The translations under genes were made by a program, and so were the position numbers. The notes under the pieces were generated by a model, which made no database searches, was not told the origin of the DNA, and was given only the letters and a program-made list of their open reading frames with translations. A DNA stretch of 64,000 bases from NCBI GenBank assembly GCA_025056215.1, contig JANWWC010000001.1, forward strand, positions 310,001-374,000, in the 5' to 3' direction. The stretch comes from Cytophagales bacterium. GTDB lineage: Bacteria; Bacteroidota; Bacteroidia; Cytophagales; Flammeovirgaceae. This document shows, piece after piece, positions 16,351 through 25,385 of this stretch; within the stretch, counting starts at the first letter, position 1, and each line of letters begins with the position of its first letter.

Positions 16351-16722
16351 TTACACTATCAAAACGCAATATTTAAGGTATAAAGAAAGAAAAAGAAGGT
16401 TCCATAACTTTCGGAAAAAGCGAAAAACTGCTTCAAAATTTAAAATATGAAGAATTTTTTGAAAAAAGTTTGTAAAAGGATAAATCTTTTGAAATCCAAC
16501 TTGAAAAACAGTAATATTTTGAGATGCTTGATACGTTTGAGGCGATTTAACTTCTGTTCGACAACAACTTGAATTGGAATGATGGCAAGAACATGGATGT
16601 GAGTCCGCGTTCCATGAGATTTTACTTAAAGTACCCTTGCAATAATGGAAGTGAAAATAAACTCCTGTGTTATTAAATACAAGGAATAAAGTTAAAATTA
16701 TGTTTTTCAGAAGCTTTCCCAT
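16351..16722 (-). CDS. HYC_CC_PP-like small membrane/periplasmic protein
   Basis: Started at the ATG 16722 the product is 123 residues. It has an N-terminal hydrophobic segment, then FHFHYCKGTLSK (an HYC motif), a His/Cys-rich cluster (HPCSCHHSNSSCCRTE, including a CC pair), and a long aromatic tail with a second hydrophobic stretch. This layout fits the Bacteroidota family named HYC_CC_PP, usually found next to TonB receptors and HMA proteins, as here. The His/Cys cluster looks suited to binding copper or zinc. The expected PP motif is not obvious, so family membership is likely but not certain. A longer start at 16797 would overlap the upstream CAP gene. Confidence 0.65.
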   Translation of the reverse strand: MGKLLKNIILTLFLVFNNTGVYFHFHYCKGTLSKISWNADSHPCSCHHSNSSCCRTEVKSPQTYQASQNITVFQVGFQKIYPFTNFFQKILHILNFEAVFRFFRKLWNLLFLSLYLKYCVLIV

Positions 16723-16756
16723 CCTATTAAAACGACGAGGCGAACATATAAAAATA

Positions 16757-17452
16757 TTATTTAAAATCCAATACTGCCAAAGTGTTATAATCTTCATGCG
16801 GACATATGCAAATACCTACTTTTGAAAATTCATTGCTTAAACAAATTTGACGATTAGAATAAGTTTTGTTGTCGAAATCTATTAACAACTGAAATACTAT
16901 TTCAAGTGACGTTTTCTTCTGAATAGCGTAGCATTCTGCATAATAATCTAATTCTAATGAGCAACCAGTCGGTGTTTTTGTTGTATTTTGAGATTGAGCC
17001 TGAGAAGAAGAGCGACGCGGAATAATTCCTTCTTCTTGAACATTTGAAGAAATTTTTTTTTCAAAAGGAAGAGTTATTTGTCCTTTGAGTTCCTTAGCGC
17101 GACATTTAGAAGCTAATGACATTTTCACATCAGAGAGCAACGGACTTACAGGGCGTGCTAACTTAAGCGTTTTCCAAAGTGATTTGATGTAAGGATTTTC
17201 TTTGTCTAAACGGTATTCTTTGATAAAATACTCAAGATAAGTATCAGCAAAAATAGAAGGTGAAAGACGTGCTAAATTTATAAAATAAACAACTTCTTTC
17301 TCTAACTGAGAAAGAGTAGAATCGTTGATTTCGGCAGCTAAACGCCTATCCATCGGAAATTTTTGCTCTAATTCAGAAATGCGTTGAGCGTACGAATTAA
17401 CGCACGCTCCCAAAAGATATATTTCAAAGACTAAAAACTTAAAAATCTTCAT
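16757..17452 (-). CDS. CAP (SCP-like) domain protein, exported
   Basis: The ATG at 17452 yields 231 residues with a signal peptide ([23 protein letters not shown]). The body has the CAP-type start [20 protein letters not shown] (about 50-69) and a weakly kept end with [21 protein letters not shown]. Cytophagales encode several such CAP proteins with LARLSP motifs; their function is unknown. The His/Glu cluster of animal CAP proteins is not clearly present. The gene's first 14 bases overlap the 3' end of nrdB (17439-17452), so translation may be coupled. Confidence 0.6.
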   Translation of the reverse strand: MKIFKFLVFEIYLLGACVNSYAQRISELEQKFPMDRRLAAEINDSTLSQLEKEVVYFINLARLSPSIFADTYLEYFIKEYRLDKENPYIKSLWKTLKLARPVSPLLSDVKMSLASKCRAKELKGQITLPFEKKISSNVQEEGIIPRRSSSQAQSQNTTKTPTGCSLELDYYAECYAIQKKTSLEIVFQLLIDFDNKTYSNRQICLSNEFSKVGICICPHEDYNTLAVLDFK

Positions 17453-18425
17453 CAATTGAGAATTTGAGTTTTTCTTGTGACATGACACCTGCTTTTTGAT
17501 ATTCAGAAACTCTTTTTTCAAAAAAGTTTGTCTTGCCTTCCAAAGAAATCATATCCATAAAGTCGAAAGGATTCGTAGCATTATACAGCTTAGGGCATCC
17601 TAATGAAAACAGCAAATGATCTGCTACATATTCTATGTATTGACACATTAACTCAGCGTTCATGCCAATAAGTCTAACGGGAAGTGCGTCGATCACGAAC
17701 TCTTTTTCAATATTGACAGCATCTTGAATAATCTCTAAAATAGTTGTTTGAGGAAGTTTGTTGACAATGTGATAGTTGTACAAATGGCAAGCAAAGTCGC
17801 GATGTAATCCTTCATCTCTTGAAATAAATTCATTAGACGTCGCTAAGCCTGGCATCAATCCGCGTTTCTTAAGCCAAAAAATAGAACAAAAGCTTCCAGA
17901 AAAGAAAATTCCTTCTACAGCTGCAAAAGCTATTAGTCGCTCTGTAAAAGTACCTTTTTTGATCCATCGCAACGCCCATTCTGCTTTCTTTTGGATACAA
18001 GGAATAGTTTCTATAGCGTGAAAGAGCATATCTTTTTCTTTCGGGTCGCTAACATACGTATCTATAAGAAGAGAATACATTTCTGAATGCACATTTTCAA
18101 TGTAAATTTGAAGTCCATAAAAAAACTTTGCTTCTGTATACTGCACTTCATTAATAAAGTTAATAGCTAAGTTTTCGTTTACAATGCCATCACTTGCAGC
18201 AAAAAAAGCTAACACCCGAGAAATAAAGTGACGCTCTCCAGCGTTAAGGTTATTCCAATCCTTTAGATCGTTGGCAAGGTCCACTTCTTCAGCGGTCCAA
18301 AGCGAAGCTTGCGCTTTCTTAAAAAATTGCCATATATCGTAATGAACAATAGGAAACAAAACAAATCTATCTTTGTTTTCTTGTAGGATGGGTTCATTTA
18401 CTGTCTTTTGAGTTGCCATAGCCAA
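17439..18425 (-). CDS. nrdB: Ribonucleoside-diphosphate reductase small subunit (class I)
   Basis: Holds the di-iron/tyrosyl radical that starts ribonucleotide reduction. The 328-residue protein has the iron ligands and radical Tyr in the canonical spacing: Asp49 (TAEEVDL), Glu110, His113 and Tyr117 in [12 protein letters not shown], and the second set in the [17 protein letters not shown] and [14 protein letters not shown] segments. This is therefore a Tyr-radical class Ia-like enzyme and not a radical-less variant. The large subunit (nrdA) is not adjacent on this side, which is unusual. ATG at 18419 is an equally good start two codons in. Confidence 0.93.
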   Translation of the reverse strand: MAMATQKTVNEPILQENKDRFVLFPIVHYDIWQFFKKAQASLWTAEEVDLANDLKDWNNLNAGERHFISRVLAFFAASDGIVNENLAINFINEVQYTEAKFFYGLQIYIENVHSEMYSLLIDTYVSDPKEKDMLFHAIETIPCIQKKAEWALRWIKKGTFTERLIAFAAVEGIFFSGSFCSIFWLKKRGLMPGLATSNEFISRDEGLHRDFACHLYNYHIVNKLPQTTILEIIQDAVNIEKEFVIDALPVRLIGMNAELMCQYIEYVADHLLFSLGCPKLYNATNPFDFMDMISLEGKTNFFEKRVSEYQKAGVMSQEKLKFSIDEDF

Positions 18426-18521
18426 ATTGGATTTTTTTACAGAAAAGAATTGCTAAATTAAAGTAATACATAAAATTAAGTTACCGTGCAACAAATTTGT
18501 TTTAAGAAAAGACATTTTTAT

Positions 18522-19781
18522 CTATGTCTTTTGCTTTTTCTTTCGAGCTGCAGGAAAAAGAATATTATTCAAAATCAAGCGATAACCCGGCGAATTAGGA
18601 TGTAAATTGAGATCAGTAGGTTCTTCTCCCACAAAATGGCGATAGTCTTCTGGATCATGTCCTCCATAAAAAGTCCATGTTCCATTTCCAAAAGTACCAT
18701 GTATGTAGCGAGCTTCATTAGCCTCCTTTGTTTCTCCCATAATAATCACTTCCGATTTAATGGTGCTTTTTTTAAAAGCTGTAGTTTGTCCCATAAATCC
18801 TTTGATTAGATTCACATGGTTCTGAGTAAGAATAGTAGGAATGGGGTCCCACTTTGCAGAAAATTGAAATAACTTAAAATAATCGTTATTTTCATCTAAA
18901 TTTCTTTCAAAAGCCTGATTATCAATAGTAGAGTACTCATACTCATAAGGATTCATTTTTAATTGAAAATCCTTAAAAGCAAAAGTTTTGCTAAAATCAA
19001 GCTTTTTTTGTGCTTGAGGGTCTGGTGGATCTCCGTCGTACATATAATCGCAAATATCTACGCCATCAGCAGCCAAAGCGATGTCATACGTATCAGTAGC
19101 TGAACACATGGCAAATAAGAAACCTCCACCTGCACAAAAATCCCTAATCTTTTTTACAATCGCTAATTTCAGTTGGGATACCTTAGAAAATCCGTACTTT
19201 TTGGCTAATGCCTCTGCTTCAGCTTGCTGCTCTAAATACCAACGTTCCCTGCCGTAAGTAGCATAAAATTTTCCGTATTGTCCAGTAAAATCTTCATGAT
19301 GCAAGTGCAGCCAATCGTATTGGGGGAGCTTATCGTTCATCACTTCGTCGTCGTAAATCACATCGTAAGGGATTTCTGCATATGTGAGCACTAAAGTTAC
19401 AGCATCATCCCACGGTTGCTTAGATTTAGGAGAATATACCGCTATTTTAGGAGCTACATCCAACTTCATTACGTCCATATTAACATCAGGGCTGGCTATG
19501 TAAGTTTTGATTTGAATAGCTTGCGCGTCTGAAATGACTTCATAGCTTACCCCACGAACAATAATTTCACTTTCATAAGACGATTGATAAGGAAACATAA
19601 AGCTTCCTCCTCGATAGTTGAGCAACCATTCTGCTTCTCCTCCTTTTTTAAGGACCCAATAGGCAATTCCATAAGCTTTCAAATGATTTTGTTGTTTTTC
19701 GTCCATGGGAAGAAGAATATAAGCTCCTCTTCCAACAGACGAAATAAGCAACATGAAGAGAAATAAAAATTTGTACTTCAT
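18522..19781 (-). CDS. Exported protein of the so-called asparagine synthetase B family, amidotransferase-like fold
   Basis: A 419-residue protein with a signal peptide (residues 1-20). It is a conserved Bacteroidota protein often labelled asparagine synthetase B, but neither the N-terminal Cys amidotransferase domain nor the ATP-pyrophosphatase domain of AsnB is visible. Residues of about 110-235 look like a class I glutamine-amidotransferase/flavodoxin-type fold: KIAVYSP at the start, YDWLHLHHEDFTGQYGKF at 155-172, and AGGGFLFAMCSATDT at 217-231, where Cys226 sits like an amidotransferase nucleophile. A late motif FYGGHDPEDYRHFVG follows. Its ATG overlaps the stop of the CBS gene by four bases (ATGA), so the two are translationally coupled. 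Function unknown. Confidence 0.6.
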   Translation of the reverse strand: MKYKFLFLFMLLISSVGRGAYILLPMDEKQQNHLKAYGIAYWVLKKGGEAEWLLNYRGGSFMFPYQSSYESEIIVRGVSYEVISDAQAIQIKTYIASPDVNMDVMKLDVAPKIAVYSPKSKQPWDDAVTLVLTYAEIPYDVIYDDEVMNDKLPQYDWLHLHHEDFTGQYGKFYATYGRERWYLEQQAEAEALAKKYGFSKVSQLKLAIVKKIRDFCAGGGFLFAMCSATDTYDIALAADGVDICDYMYDGDPPDPQAQKKLDFSKTFAFKDFQLKMNPYEYEYSTIDNQAFERNLDENNDYFKLFQFSAKWDPIPTILTQNHVNLIKGFMGQTTAFKKSTIKSEVIIMGETKEANEARYIHGTFGNGTWTFYGGHDPEDYRHFVGEEPTDLNLHPNSPGYRLILNNILFPAARKKKQKT

Positions 19782-20446
19782 AGTTCAAGATATCTAAATA
19801 ACATTCCTAAACGTTCACTTTCTAAGTGATAACTATTCGTATCCATAAAACGCGCGATAATACGATAATTATAGCGCTCAAAAGTAGCTATAACAGAGCG
19901 CAACTCATTTGTATTAAATTTAAGAGTGACTTTTACCCATTCAGGGTCTTTTTCATCGGGTTCCGTAATTGCAGAAAGAATTTTAACACCGTTTGATTCC
20001 GCCAAACGACTAATCTCCGCTAAAGAATAATCTATATAACGCATTGCTAATACAAGAATACCACCATGCGTGTTGGTTATCATGGACTTTGAAAGCGCTT
20101 TTACTGTTTCGCGCACCGTAACAGAGCCAGCATAAGTATTGTCTTCATCTTTCAAAATCGGAATGGTATCAATATTATTTTCGTGAGCCACTCGAATAAT
20201 ATCATACAAGTGTTGAGAAGAATGCACATAAGCATTTTGATGAGAAAGCGGTATTTCAGAAAGCATCACATCTTTTCCAGGGGCTTCTTGCAACATAGCA
20301 TCCGAGACTAATCCTAAATATTCTTTATCATGCACAACGGGCAATTCATTCACTCTATATTCATTTAAATTTTCGAGTGCTTCTCCTACGGTATCCGTAC
20401 AACGCAACGCAGGAATCACTTGATTGATAAGTTCTTCGGCTATCAT
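19778..20446 (-). CDS. CBS-pair protein with C-terminal ACT-like domain
   Basis: 222 residues, cytoplasmic. Residues 1-125 are two CBS motifs (VGEALENLNEYRVNELPVVHD and IRVAHENNIDTIPILKDED, then GSVTVRETVKAL), which usually bind adenine nucleotides. Residues 130-205 look like an ACT fold (HGGILVLAMRYIDYSLAEI, GVKILSAITEP). The combination suggests a ligand-sensing regulator. It overlaps the downstream amidotransferase-like gene by four bases. The target protein is unknown. Confidence 0.72.
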   Translation of the reverse strand: MIAEELINQVIPALRCTDTVGEALENLNEYRVNELPVVHDKEYLGLVSDAMLQEAPGKDVMLSEIPLSHQNAYVHSSQHLYDIIRVAHENNIDTIPILKDEDNTYAGSVTVRETVKALSKSMITNTHGGILVLAMRYIDYSLAEISRLAESNGVKILSAITEPDEKDPEWVKVTLKFNTNELRSVIATFERYNYRIIARFMDTNSYHLESERLGMLFRYLEL

Positions 20447-20644
20447 ATACGTGTTTAGTCGTTTGGCTTATGAACAAACTTCTTTTGATCAACATTACGA
20501 AAAGATGAATTGTTTGGTTGTTTCCCTTCTATCATCAAATTTAATATTTTCATTTTAGCTTCCAAAAGAGTAAGTTTTTTTCTCTATTAAAATCGATAGT
20601 TTGATTTTTATATGCCATATTCGCAAAAACAAATTTTTATTTTC

Positions 20645-21304
20645 ATGACAATTCACCGAGAAGGCTACGCTACTTTATTGATAGTACTTATTGTACTTAC
20701 CATTCTTTATGGACCTATAGAATATTTTTATCCAGAAAATTTACTCTTACAAAGAATCGCAATGGGATTTTGTTTAATAGTTTTTTTATTCTTCTTGCAG
20801 TTTTTTCGCAATCCTAATCGAAATGTTTTCATAAATGAAAACTACATTCTTGCTCCCGCTGACGGAAAAGTAGTAGTAATCGAAGAAACACAAGAAACCG
20901 AATATTTTGCTGACAAACGCATACAAATCTCTATTTTTATGTCTCCTTTCGACGTACACTTAAATCGAAATCCAATTAAAGGAGTTGTAAAAATGGTAAA
21001 ATATCACCCTGGAAAGTACCTTGTGGCGTGGCATCCTAAATCAAGCATCGAAAACGAACGAACTACTATTGTCATACAACACGAAAACGGAAAAGAAATT
21101 CTTATCAGACAAATAGCTGGAGCCATCGCGCGGCGCATTTGCTGGTATGTTCAAGAAAATCAGATCGTTCAACAAGGAAGCGAATTAGGCTTTATTAAAT
21201 TTGGTTCACGCGTAGACATTTTTTTGCCGTTAGATGCAAAAATTAACGTAGAACTTAACCAAAAAACTATTGCAGGTGAAACTATTATTGCTATGTGGAA
21301 TTAG
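20645..21304 (+). CDS. psd: Phosphatidylserine decarboxylase family protein
   Basis: Makes phosphatidylethanolamine from phosphatidylserine. The ATG at 20645 gives 219 residues beginning MTIHREGYATL, which matches family starts better than the ATG at 20612. Two membrane segments (about 9-28 and 36-53) precede the catalytic domain with ADGKVVVIEE, SPFDVHLNR (His), HPGKYLVAWHPKS, ENERT and GFIKFGSRVDIFLP. The Gly-Ser of FGSRVD is the self-cleavage site that creates the pyruvoyl group and the alpha and beta chains. It is the short, archaeal-type Psd. It stands alone and converges on the TPR gene. Confidence 0.9.
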   Translation: MTIHREGYATLLIVLIVLTILYGPIEYFYPENLLLQRIAMGFCLIVFLFFLQFFRNPNRNVFINENYILAPADGKVVVIEETQETEYFADKRIQISIFMSPFDVHLNRNPIKGVVKMVKYHPGKYLVAWHPKSSIENERTTIVIQHENGKEILIRQIAGAIARRICWYVQENQIVQQGSELGFIKFGSRVDIFLPLDAKINVELNQKTIAGETIIAMWN

Positions 21305-21385
21305 CTAGTTTGCTGAACTTATCGAATTGCGTTTTGATGCGAATAAGATCGTTTGCAAAATGTAATACTTTCTCCTTTCTTTTAT

Positions 21386-22624
21386 TCAATCTTCATCATC
21401 ATCGCTAATTTTTGCTTTAATCGCATTGTATTTGTCATTCATTTTCAACTGTTGATAAATGTAGGCAAGCGTACGCACTACATCTTTTTCTTCTTTCTGT
21501 TGGATGGCACGCTCTAAATAAGGCAACGCTTGGCGAAAATGTTCGTTAATTTCTTGGTCTAGTTTATTAACTTTTGCTACATCTGTAGGTTTACCTTTAG
21601 CATCAAACAAATTATTGCGTTCTTTTATTTTGCTGTTGCCCAAATTAAAGTAATAAACTGCTGTATTGATAAGCGCGTCGTAATAATTCGGATCGATATT
21701 CAAGCATTTTTGGTAGGATTCTACAGATTTTGCTACATCACCTGCTTTTTCATACAATACTCCAAGCGTAAAAAGTAAATCTACATTATTGGGCTCTGAG
21801 GATAAGCTTTTTTGTAATTCTTTGATGGCTTCTTGTAATTTTTCTGTTTTAACAAAAATATTAATAAGTTGTTGATTCAAATACTTATCCTTCGGAAAAA
21901 GCATTAAACCCGTTTTAGCTATAGCGAGTGCTTTTTCATAATCTTGTTTTTCATTGTAATAATTTACCATTACCTGATAGATAAACTCCTTTTTGTACTG
22001 ATAAGCGATAAGTTTTTGAGCAGCAGCGACCATTTTTCCAATTGCTTTCTCACGGATCTCCTGAGGTAATTTTTCATTTTCCTGCACTTGATAAGCTGAT
22101 TGAAAAATATATAAATTCATCAAAGTGTCGAGTTTGGGATTAATTAGCATCGCTCCTTCAAAATTTTCGATAGCAGACATATAATTTTCTTTCTCTACTA
22201 AAACAGCACCTTTGTTAATAAGAGCGTTTGCAAATTCGACATAAATAGGAGGAAGATATTGAAGTGTAGCAGGGTCGACTGTATTTTCTTTTAAACGCTG
22301 CACGTAAAAAGAGGTTGGCTTTTCGAGTTCTTCGACTTTTTTATAAGCTTTGATTGCAGTTTCTAAAGCATTAGGTGCAAGTGCTTCTACTTGTGGATTA
22401 TCTGAAATGGCTATTGCCTGATAAATTTGACCTTTGGTAAACCATACTTTCCCTTTTTCAGCTTGTTTAGGGTCATTCAAAACAGCATCTATCTCACGTT
22501 TGGCATTCGCCAAATCTGATTTTTCTAAATACATTTGAGCTTTGCTAAGCGAACCTTTTTCTTGTGCAAATAATTTAACAACCACACTTAGCGCTATTAG
22601 CGCAACAAAAAAGAATTGTTTCAT
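21386..22624 (-). CDS. Exported tetratricopeptide repeat protein
   Basis: 412 residues with a signal peptide (MKQFFFVALIALSVVVKLFAQ) and TPR units along its length (for example AQMYLEKSDLANAKREIDAVL, YMSAIENFEGAMLINPKLD, VDLLFTLGVLYEKAGDVAKSVESYQKCLNIDPN). It ends with an acidic KISDDDED. TPR arrays are protein-binding scaffolds; in Bacteroidota such periplasmic proteins are common and mostly uncharacterised. It lies 24 bases after the receiver-like membrane protein gene on the same strand and may be its partner. Confidence 0.8.
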   Translation of the reverse strand: MKQFFFVALIALSVVVKLFAQEKGSLSKAQMYLEKSDLANAKREIDAVLNDPKQAEKGKVWFTKGQIYQAIAISDNPQVEALAPNALETAIKAYKKVEELEKPTSFYVQRLKENTVDPATLQYLPPIYVEFANALINKGAVLVEKENYMSAIENFEGAMLINPKLDTLMNLYIFQSAYQVQENEKLPQEIREKAIGKMVAAAQKLIAYQYKKEFIYQVMVNYYNEKQDYEKALAIAKTGLMLFPKDKYLNQQLINIFVKTEKLQEAIKELQKSLSSEPNNVDLLFTLGVLYEKAGDVAKSVESYQKCLNIDPNYYDALINTAVYYFNLGNSKIKERNNLFDAKGKPTDVAKVNKLDQEINEHFRQALPYLERAIQQKEEKDVVRTLAYIYQQLKMNDKYNAIKAKISDDDED

Positions 22625-22648
22625 GATATTTTAAAACTAAAAACCAAA

Positions 22649-23725
22649 CTATCGAGAAATTTCTTCTGTTTCGTTACCTGAAAATACAAATTTAATCGAA
22701 ATTGTCAATAACAAAGTAAGAATTACTGAACCTGTTACAATAATTACATTCAAAAACCTAAAGCGAGAAACGATTTGTTCTTTTCTTTCTTGCACTTTAG
22801 AAGCAATTTTATCGATTTGAAATTGCATTTTTCCAGCAGCGCGGCAAATATCGTGATAACGTTGCGCAAATTGTCGCTCGGTCTTATCGGGATTATAAGA
22901 AAAGCTCATGAGCGATTCTCCAAAAAAACCATCATATAAATCGACCGTGTGTTTCAATTCTACAATATCAGGTTGTACATCAAATTTTTTAGTTTGAGAC
23001 ATATTTTCAAGTTCTGCAATCAGGCGATTGAGAGAATCAATAGTTTCGTTATGAGAGGAATAAACAAATTCTTGCCCTACTTCGAAGTAACTCCTAAAAA
23101 AAGTAGACTTATTGAAATTTTCTTGGTCGTGTTCGCTAACCAAAAGAATCATTTTATGAATATCATTCACTTTTGTGATAACGCGCTCGTTACGTTCCAT
23201 TTCTTGAAACAACAAAAAACTAATTACAGAAACTAAAAAAGCTACCACAGCATACACTAAAAAAGATTTAAAAATTCTTTTTTTAACACGAGCATGTGCA
23301 ATACTTTGAGCGCGAATATGCTGGTTTTGTTGTAGAATTTTTTTTTGCAAATCGTGCATGCGGATAGCCGACTTTACTCTATTTTGAATTTCATCGGCAT
23401 CAAAAGGTTTTTTTACGTAGTCTGAGGCACCTGCTGTATAGCTATCACGGATGTCGTCTGTAGTTGCTTCCTGTTCTAGACAAATAATAGCAGGCACTAT
23501 TTTGTTTCCTCTTTTAATAGCTCTTAAGTAGTCTAATCCATTGTTTTTACCTTCTATTACTACTACATCAGGCTTATTCTTTTCGAGAGCTTCGATAATA
23601 TTATCTGTTTTATCAAGTGCAATTACTTCATAGCGCTTCCCTAACTTTTTTAAAATATGGGTTAGTTGCTCTGCCTCGGATGCAAAGAAGCCTGCTGTTA
23701 GAATTTTATAGTGCAACTCTTTCAT
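22649..23725 (-). CDS. Membrane-anchored protein with degenerate receiver domain and external helical bundle
   Basis: 358 residues. Residues 5-122 have a response-regulator receiver fold (DVVVIEGKNNGLDYLRAIK, AGASDYVKKPFDADEI). However, Glu58 stands at the phospho-acceptor Asp position, the acidic pair after the first strand is absent (ILTAGFF), and the Thr/Ser switch position is hydrophobic (IICLEQ), while the Lys-Pro at 106-107 is kept. A linker leads to TM1 (about 154-173), an external helical domain of about 150 residues resembling sensor four-helix bundles, and TM2 (about 326-350), then a short cytoplasmic tail. There is no output domain. It is probably a phosphorylation-independent receiver that couples to a membrane sensor module. 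It follows leuA by 3 bases and precedes a TPR gene by 24. Confidence 0.72.
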   Translation of the reverse strand: MKELHYKILTAGFFASEAEQLTHILKKLGKRYEVIALDKTDNIIEALEKNKPDVVVIEGKNNGLDYLRAIKRGNKIVPAIICLEQEATTDDIRDSYTAGASDYVKKPFDADEIQNRVKSAIRMHDLQKKILQQNQHIRAQSIAHARVKKRIFKSFLVYAVVAFLVSVISFLLFQEMERNERVITKVNDIHKMILLVSEHDQENFNKSTFFRSYFEVGQEFVYSSHNETIDSLNRLIAELENMSQTKKFDVQPDIVELKHTVDLYDGFFGESLMSFSYNPDKTERQFAQRYHDICRAAGKMQFQIDKIASKVQERKEQIVSRFRFLNVIIVTGSVILTLLLTISIKFVFSGNETEEISR

Positions 23726-23728
23726 ACA

Positions 23729-25261
23729 TTAAATGATTTTGTTAAGCGCATCAATATATGCCATTGCAGAGGCTAGAACTACGTCTGTACTTTCTCCGAA
23801 GCCAAAATAAGCTTGTCCATCAAACAACAGTTTTACGTATACACGTCCTTCATCATCTGAACCTTTCGACATCGATTGAATTACATATTCGTCTAATTCA
23901 GCATTTACAGTAACAATTTTATTGATAGCTTTAAAAGCAGCATCTACGGGTCCATTCCCCGTGGCAGTTTCTGTAATAATTTCTCCCTTGTATTCCATTT
24001 GGACAGCTGCCATCGGCAAGGTAGAAATCTTTCCACATACTACGTTTAAACCTAGTAATTTAATTTGTATATCTTCAGTAGGCTTAGCAACCCCCATGAG
24101 CTCCAATAGATCGCCGTCATTAACATCTTTACGCCTGTCAGCCATCTCTAAAAACTTAGGATAAATTTCATCAATTTGTTCTTTAGAGAGCCTAAATCCT
24201 AATTTTTCCAATCGGTATCGAAGCGCAGCACGACCACTACGTGCCGTTAGCAAAATAGCATTATCAGGTACACCCACATCTTTATGGTCGATAATCTCAT
24301 AGACAAGTGCATTCTTGAGAACTCCATCCTGATGAATCCCTGAGGAGTGTGCAAAAGCATTCCGCCCTACAATGGCTTTATTAGGCTGTACTGGCATATT
24401 CATTAAACGAGATACTTTCAGGCTCATCGGATAGATTTGAGGAGTATTGATGCGTGTTTCAAATCCTAAGTTTTTATGAGTTTTTAAAATCATCACAATT
24501 TCTTCTAAGGATGTATTGCCAGCTCGTTCTCCTATTCCATTGATTGTTACTTCAACTTGCCGAGCTCCATTGCGAATGCCTGCTAAAGAGTTAGCAGTTG
24601 CCAGACCTAAATCGTTGTGGCAATGAACAGAAATAATTGCTTTATCGATATTTTTGACGTTTTCGCGTAAAAATTTGATTTTTTGTCCATATTCATCAGG
24701 TATACAGTAGCCAGTTGTATCAGGAATGTTCACCACTGTAGCACCTGCATCAATTACAGCTTCTACTAGTTGAGCTAAAAACAGATTATCTGCACGCCCT
24801 GCATCTTCACAAAAAAATTCTACGTCGTCCACAAACTTTTTAGCAAAACGAACTGCGTGGACCCCTCTTCGTAAAATATCTTCGCGAGTACTATTAAATT
24901 TATACTGAATATGGAAATCTGAAGCTCCTATTCCTGTATGGATGCGAGGTTTAGCAGCGTACTTGAGCGCATCAGCAGCTACTTCGATATCTTTTTCCAC
25001 GGCGCGTGTCAATCCACACACAGTTGGAATTTCTGAAATTTCCCGATTTTTATACATTTCATTCAACAAAAGAGAAATTTCTCTAACCGAATTAAAATCT
25101 CCTGGACTCGAAACGGGAAAACCTGCTTCAATCACATCGACTCCTAACAAAGCGAGTCCGCGAGCAATTTCAATTTTTTCTTGTGTAGTAAGCTGACAGC
25201 CTGGAACTTGTTCACCATCGCGCAAAGTGGTATCGAACACAAAAATGCGCTCTTTATTCAT
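23729..25261 (-). CDS. leuA: 2-isopropylmalate synthase
   Basis: First committed step of leucine synthesis: acetyl-CoA plus 2-oxoisovalerate. The ATG at 25261 gives 510 residues starting [21 protein letters not shown], the catalytic R-D-G-E-Q motif; an upstream extension adds nothing conserved. The metal-binding [14 protein letters not shown] and [13 protein letters not shown] motifs, the [12 protein letters not shown] segment and the C-terminal LeuA dimer (leucine feedback) domain (about 385-510) are all present. This is the long, feedback-regulated form. leuB, leuC and leuD are not near; instead the gene runs into the receiver-like protein with a 3-base gap. Confidence 0.94.
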   Translation of the reverse strand: MNKERIFVFDTTLRDGEQVPGCQLTTQEKIEIARGLALLGVDVIEAGFPVSSPGDFNSVREISLLLNEMYKNREISEIPTVCGLTRAVEKDIEVAADALKYAAKPRIHTGIGASDFHIQYKFNSTREDILRRGVHAVRFAKKFVDDVEFFCEDAGRADNLFLAQLVEAVIDAGATVVNIPDTTGYCIPDEYGQKIKFLRENVKNIDKAIISVHCHNDLGLATANSLAGIRNGARQVEVTINGIGERAGNTSLEEIVMILKTHKNLGFETRINTPQIYPMSLKVSRLMNMPVQPNKAIVGRNAFAHSSGIHQDGVLKNALVYEIIDHKDVGVPDNAILLTARSGRAALRYRLEKLGFRLSKEQIDEIYPKFLEMADRRKDVNDGDLLELMGVAKPTEDIQIKLLGLNVVCGKISTLPMAAVQMEYKGEIITETATGNGPVDAAFKAINKIVTVNAELDEYVIQSMSKGSDDEGRVYVKLLFDGQAYFGFGESTDVVLASAMAYIDALNKII

Positions 25262-25294
25262 AGTAAAAAATAAATTAACATCGCCTCGAGAGCG

Positions 25295-25302
25295 CAAACA
25301 TA
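25295..25302 (-). promoter_or_regulatory. Putative leuA -7 box
   Basis: Minus-strand TATGTTTG fits TAnnTTTG, 33 bases before the leuA ATG and just after the terminator at 25318-25360, so leuA would be transcribed on its own. No clear TTTG -33 box is seen. Confidence 0.4.
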
Positions 25303-25317
25303 CGCATTCCATTTGTA

Positions 25318-25360
25318 AAAAAAAAACTCGGCTGTCTTGTTTTGAAGAGAGACAACCGAG
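25318..25360 (-). terminator. Rho-independent terminator after the Thr-rich lipoprotein gene
   Basis: On the minus strand CTCGGTTGTCT pairs with AGACAGCCGAG (one mismatch-like G-T position), with a loop of about 12 bases, followed by nine T (A run 25318-25326). It lies 25 bases past the stop codon at 25386. Confidence 0.8.
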
Positions 25361-25385
25361 AAGATTTGCATTATTTTCTCAAAAA

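Noticed and set aside
18522-19781. Asparagine synthetase B
   Set aside because: None of the AsnB active-site motifs (N-terminal catalytic Cys2, SGGLDSS-type ATP site) is present, and the protein carries an export signal.
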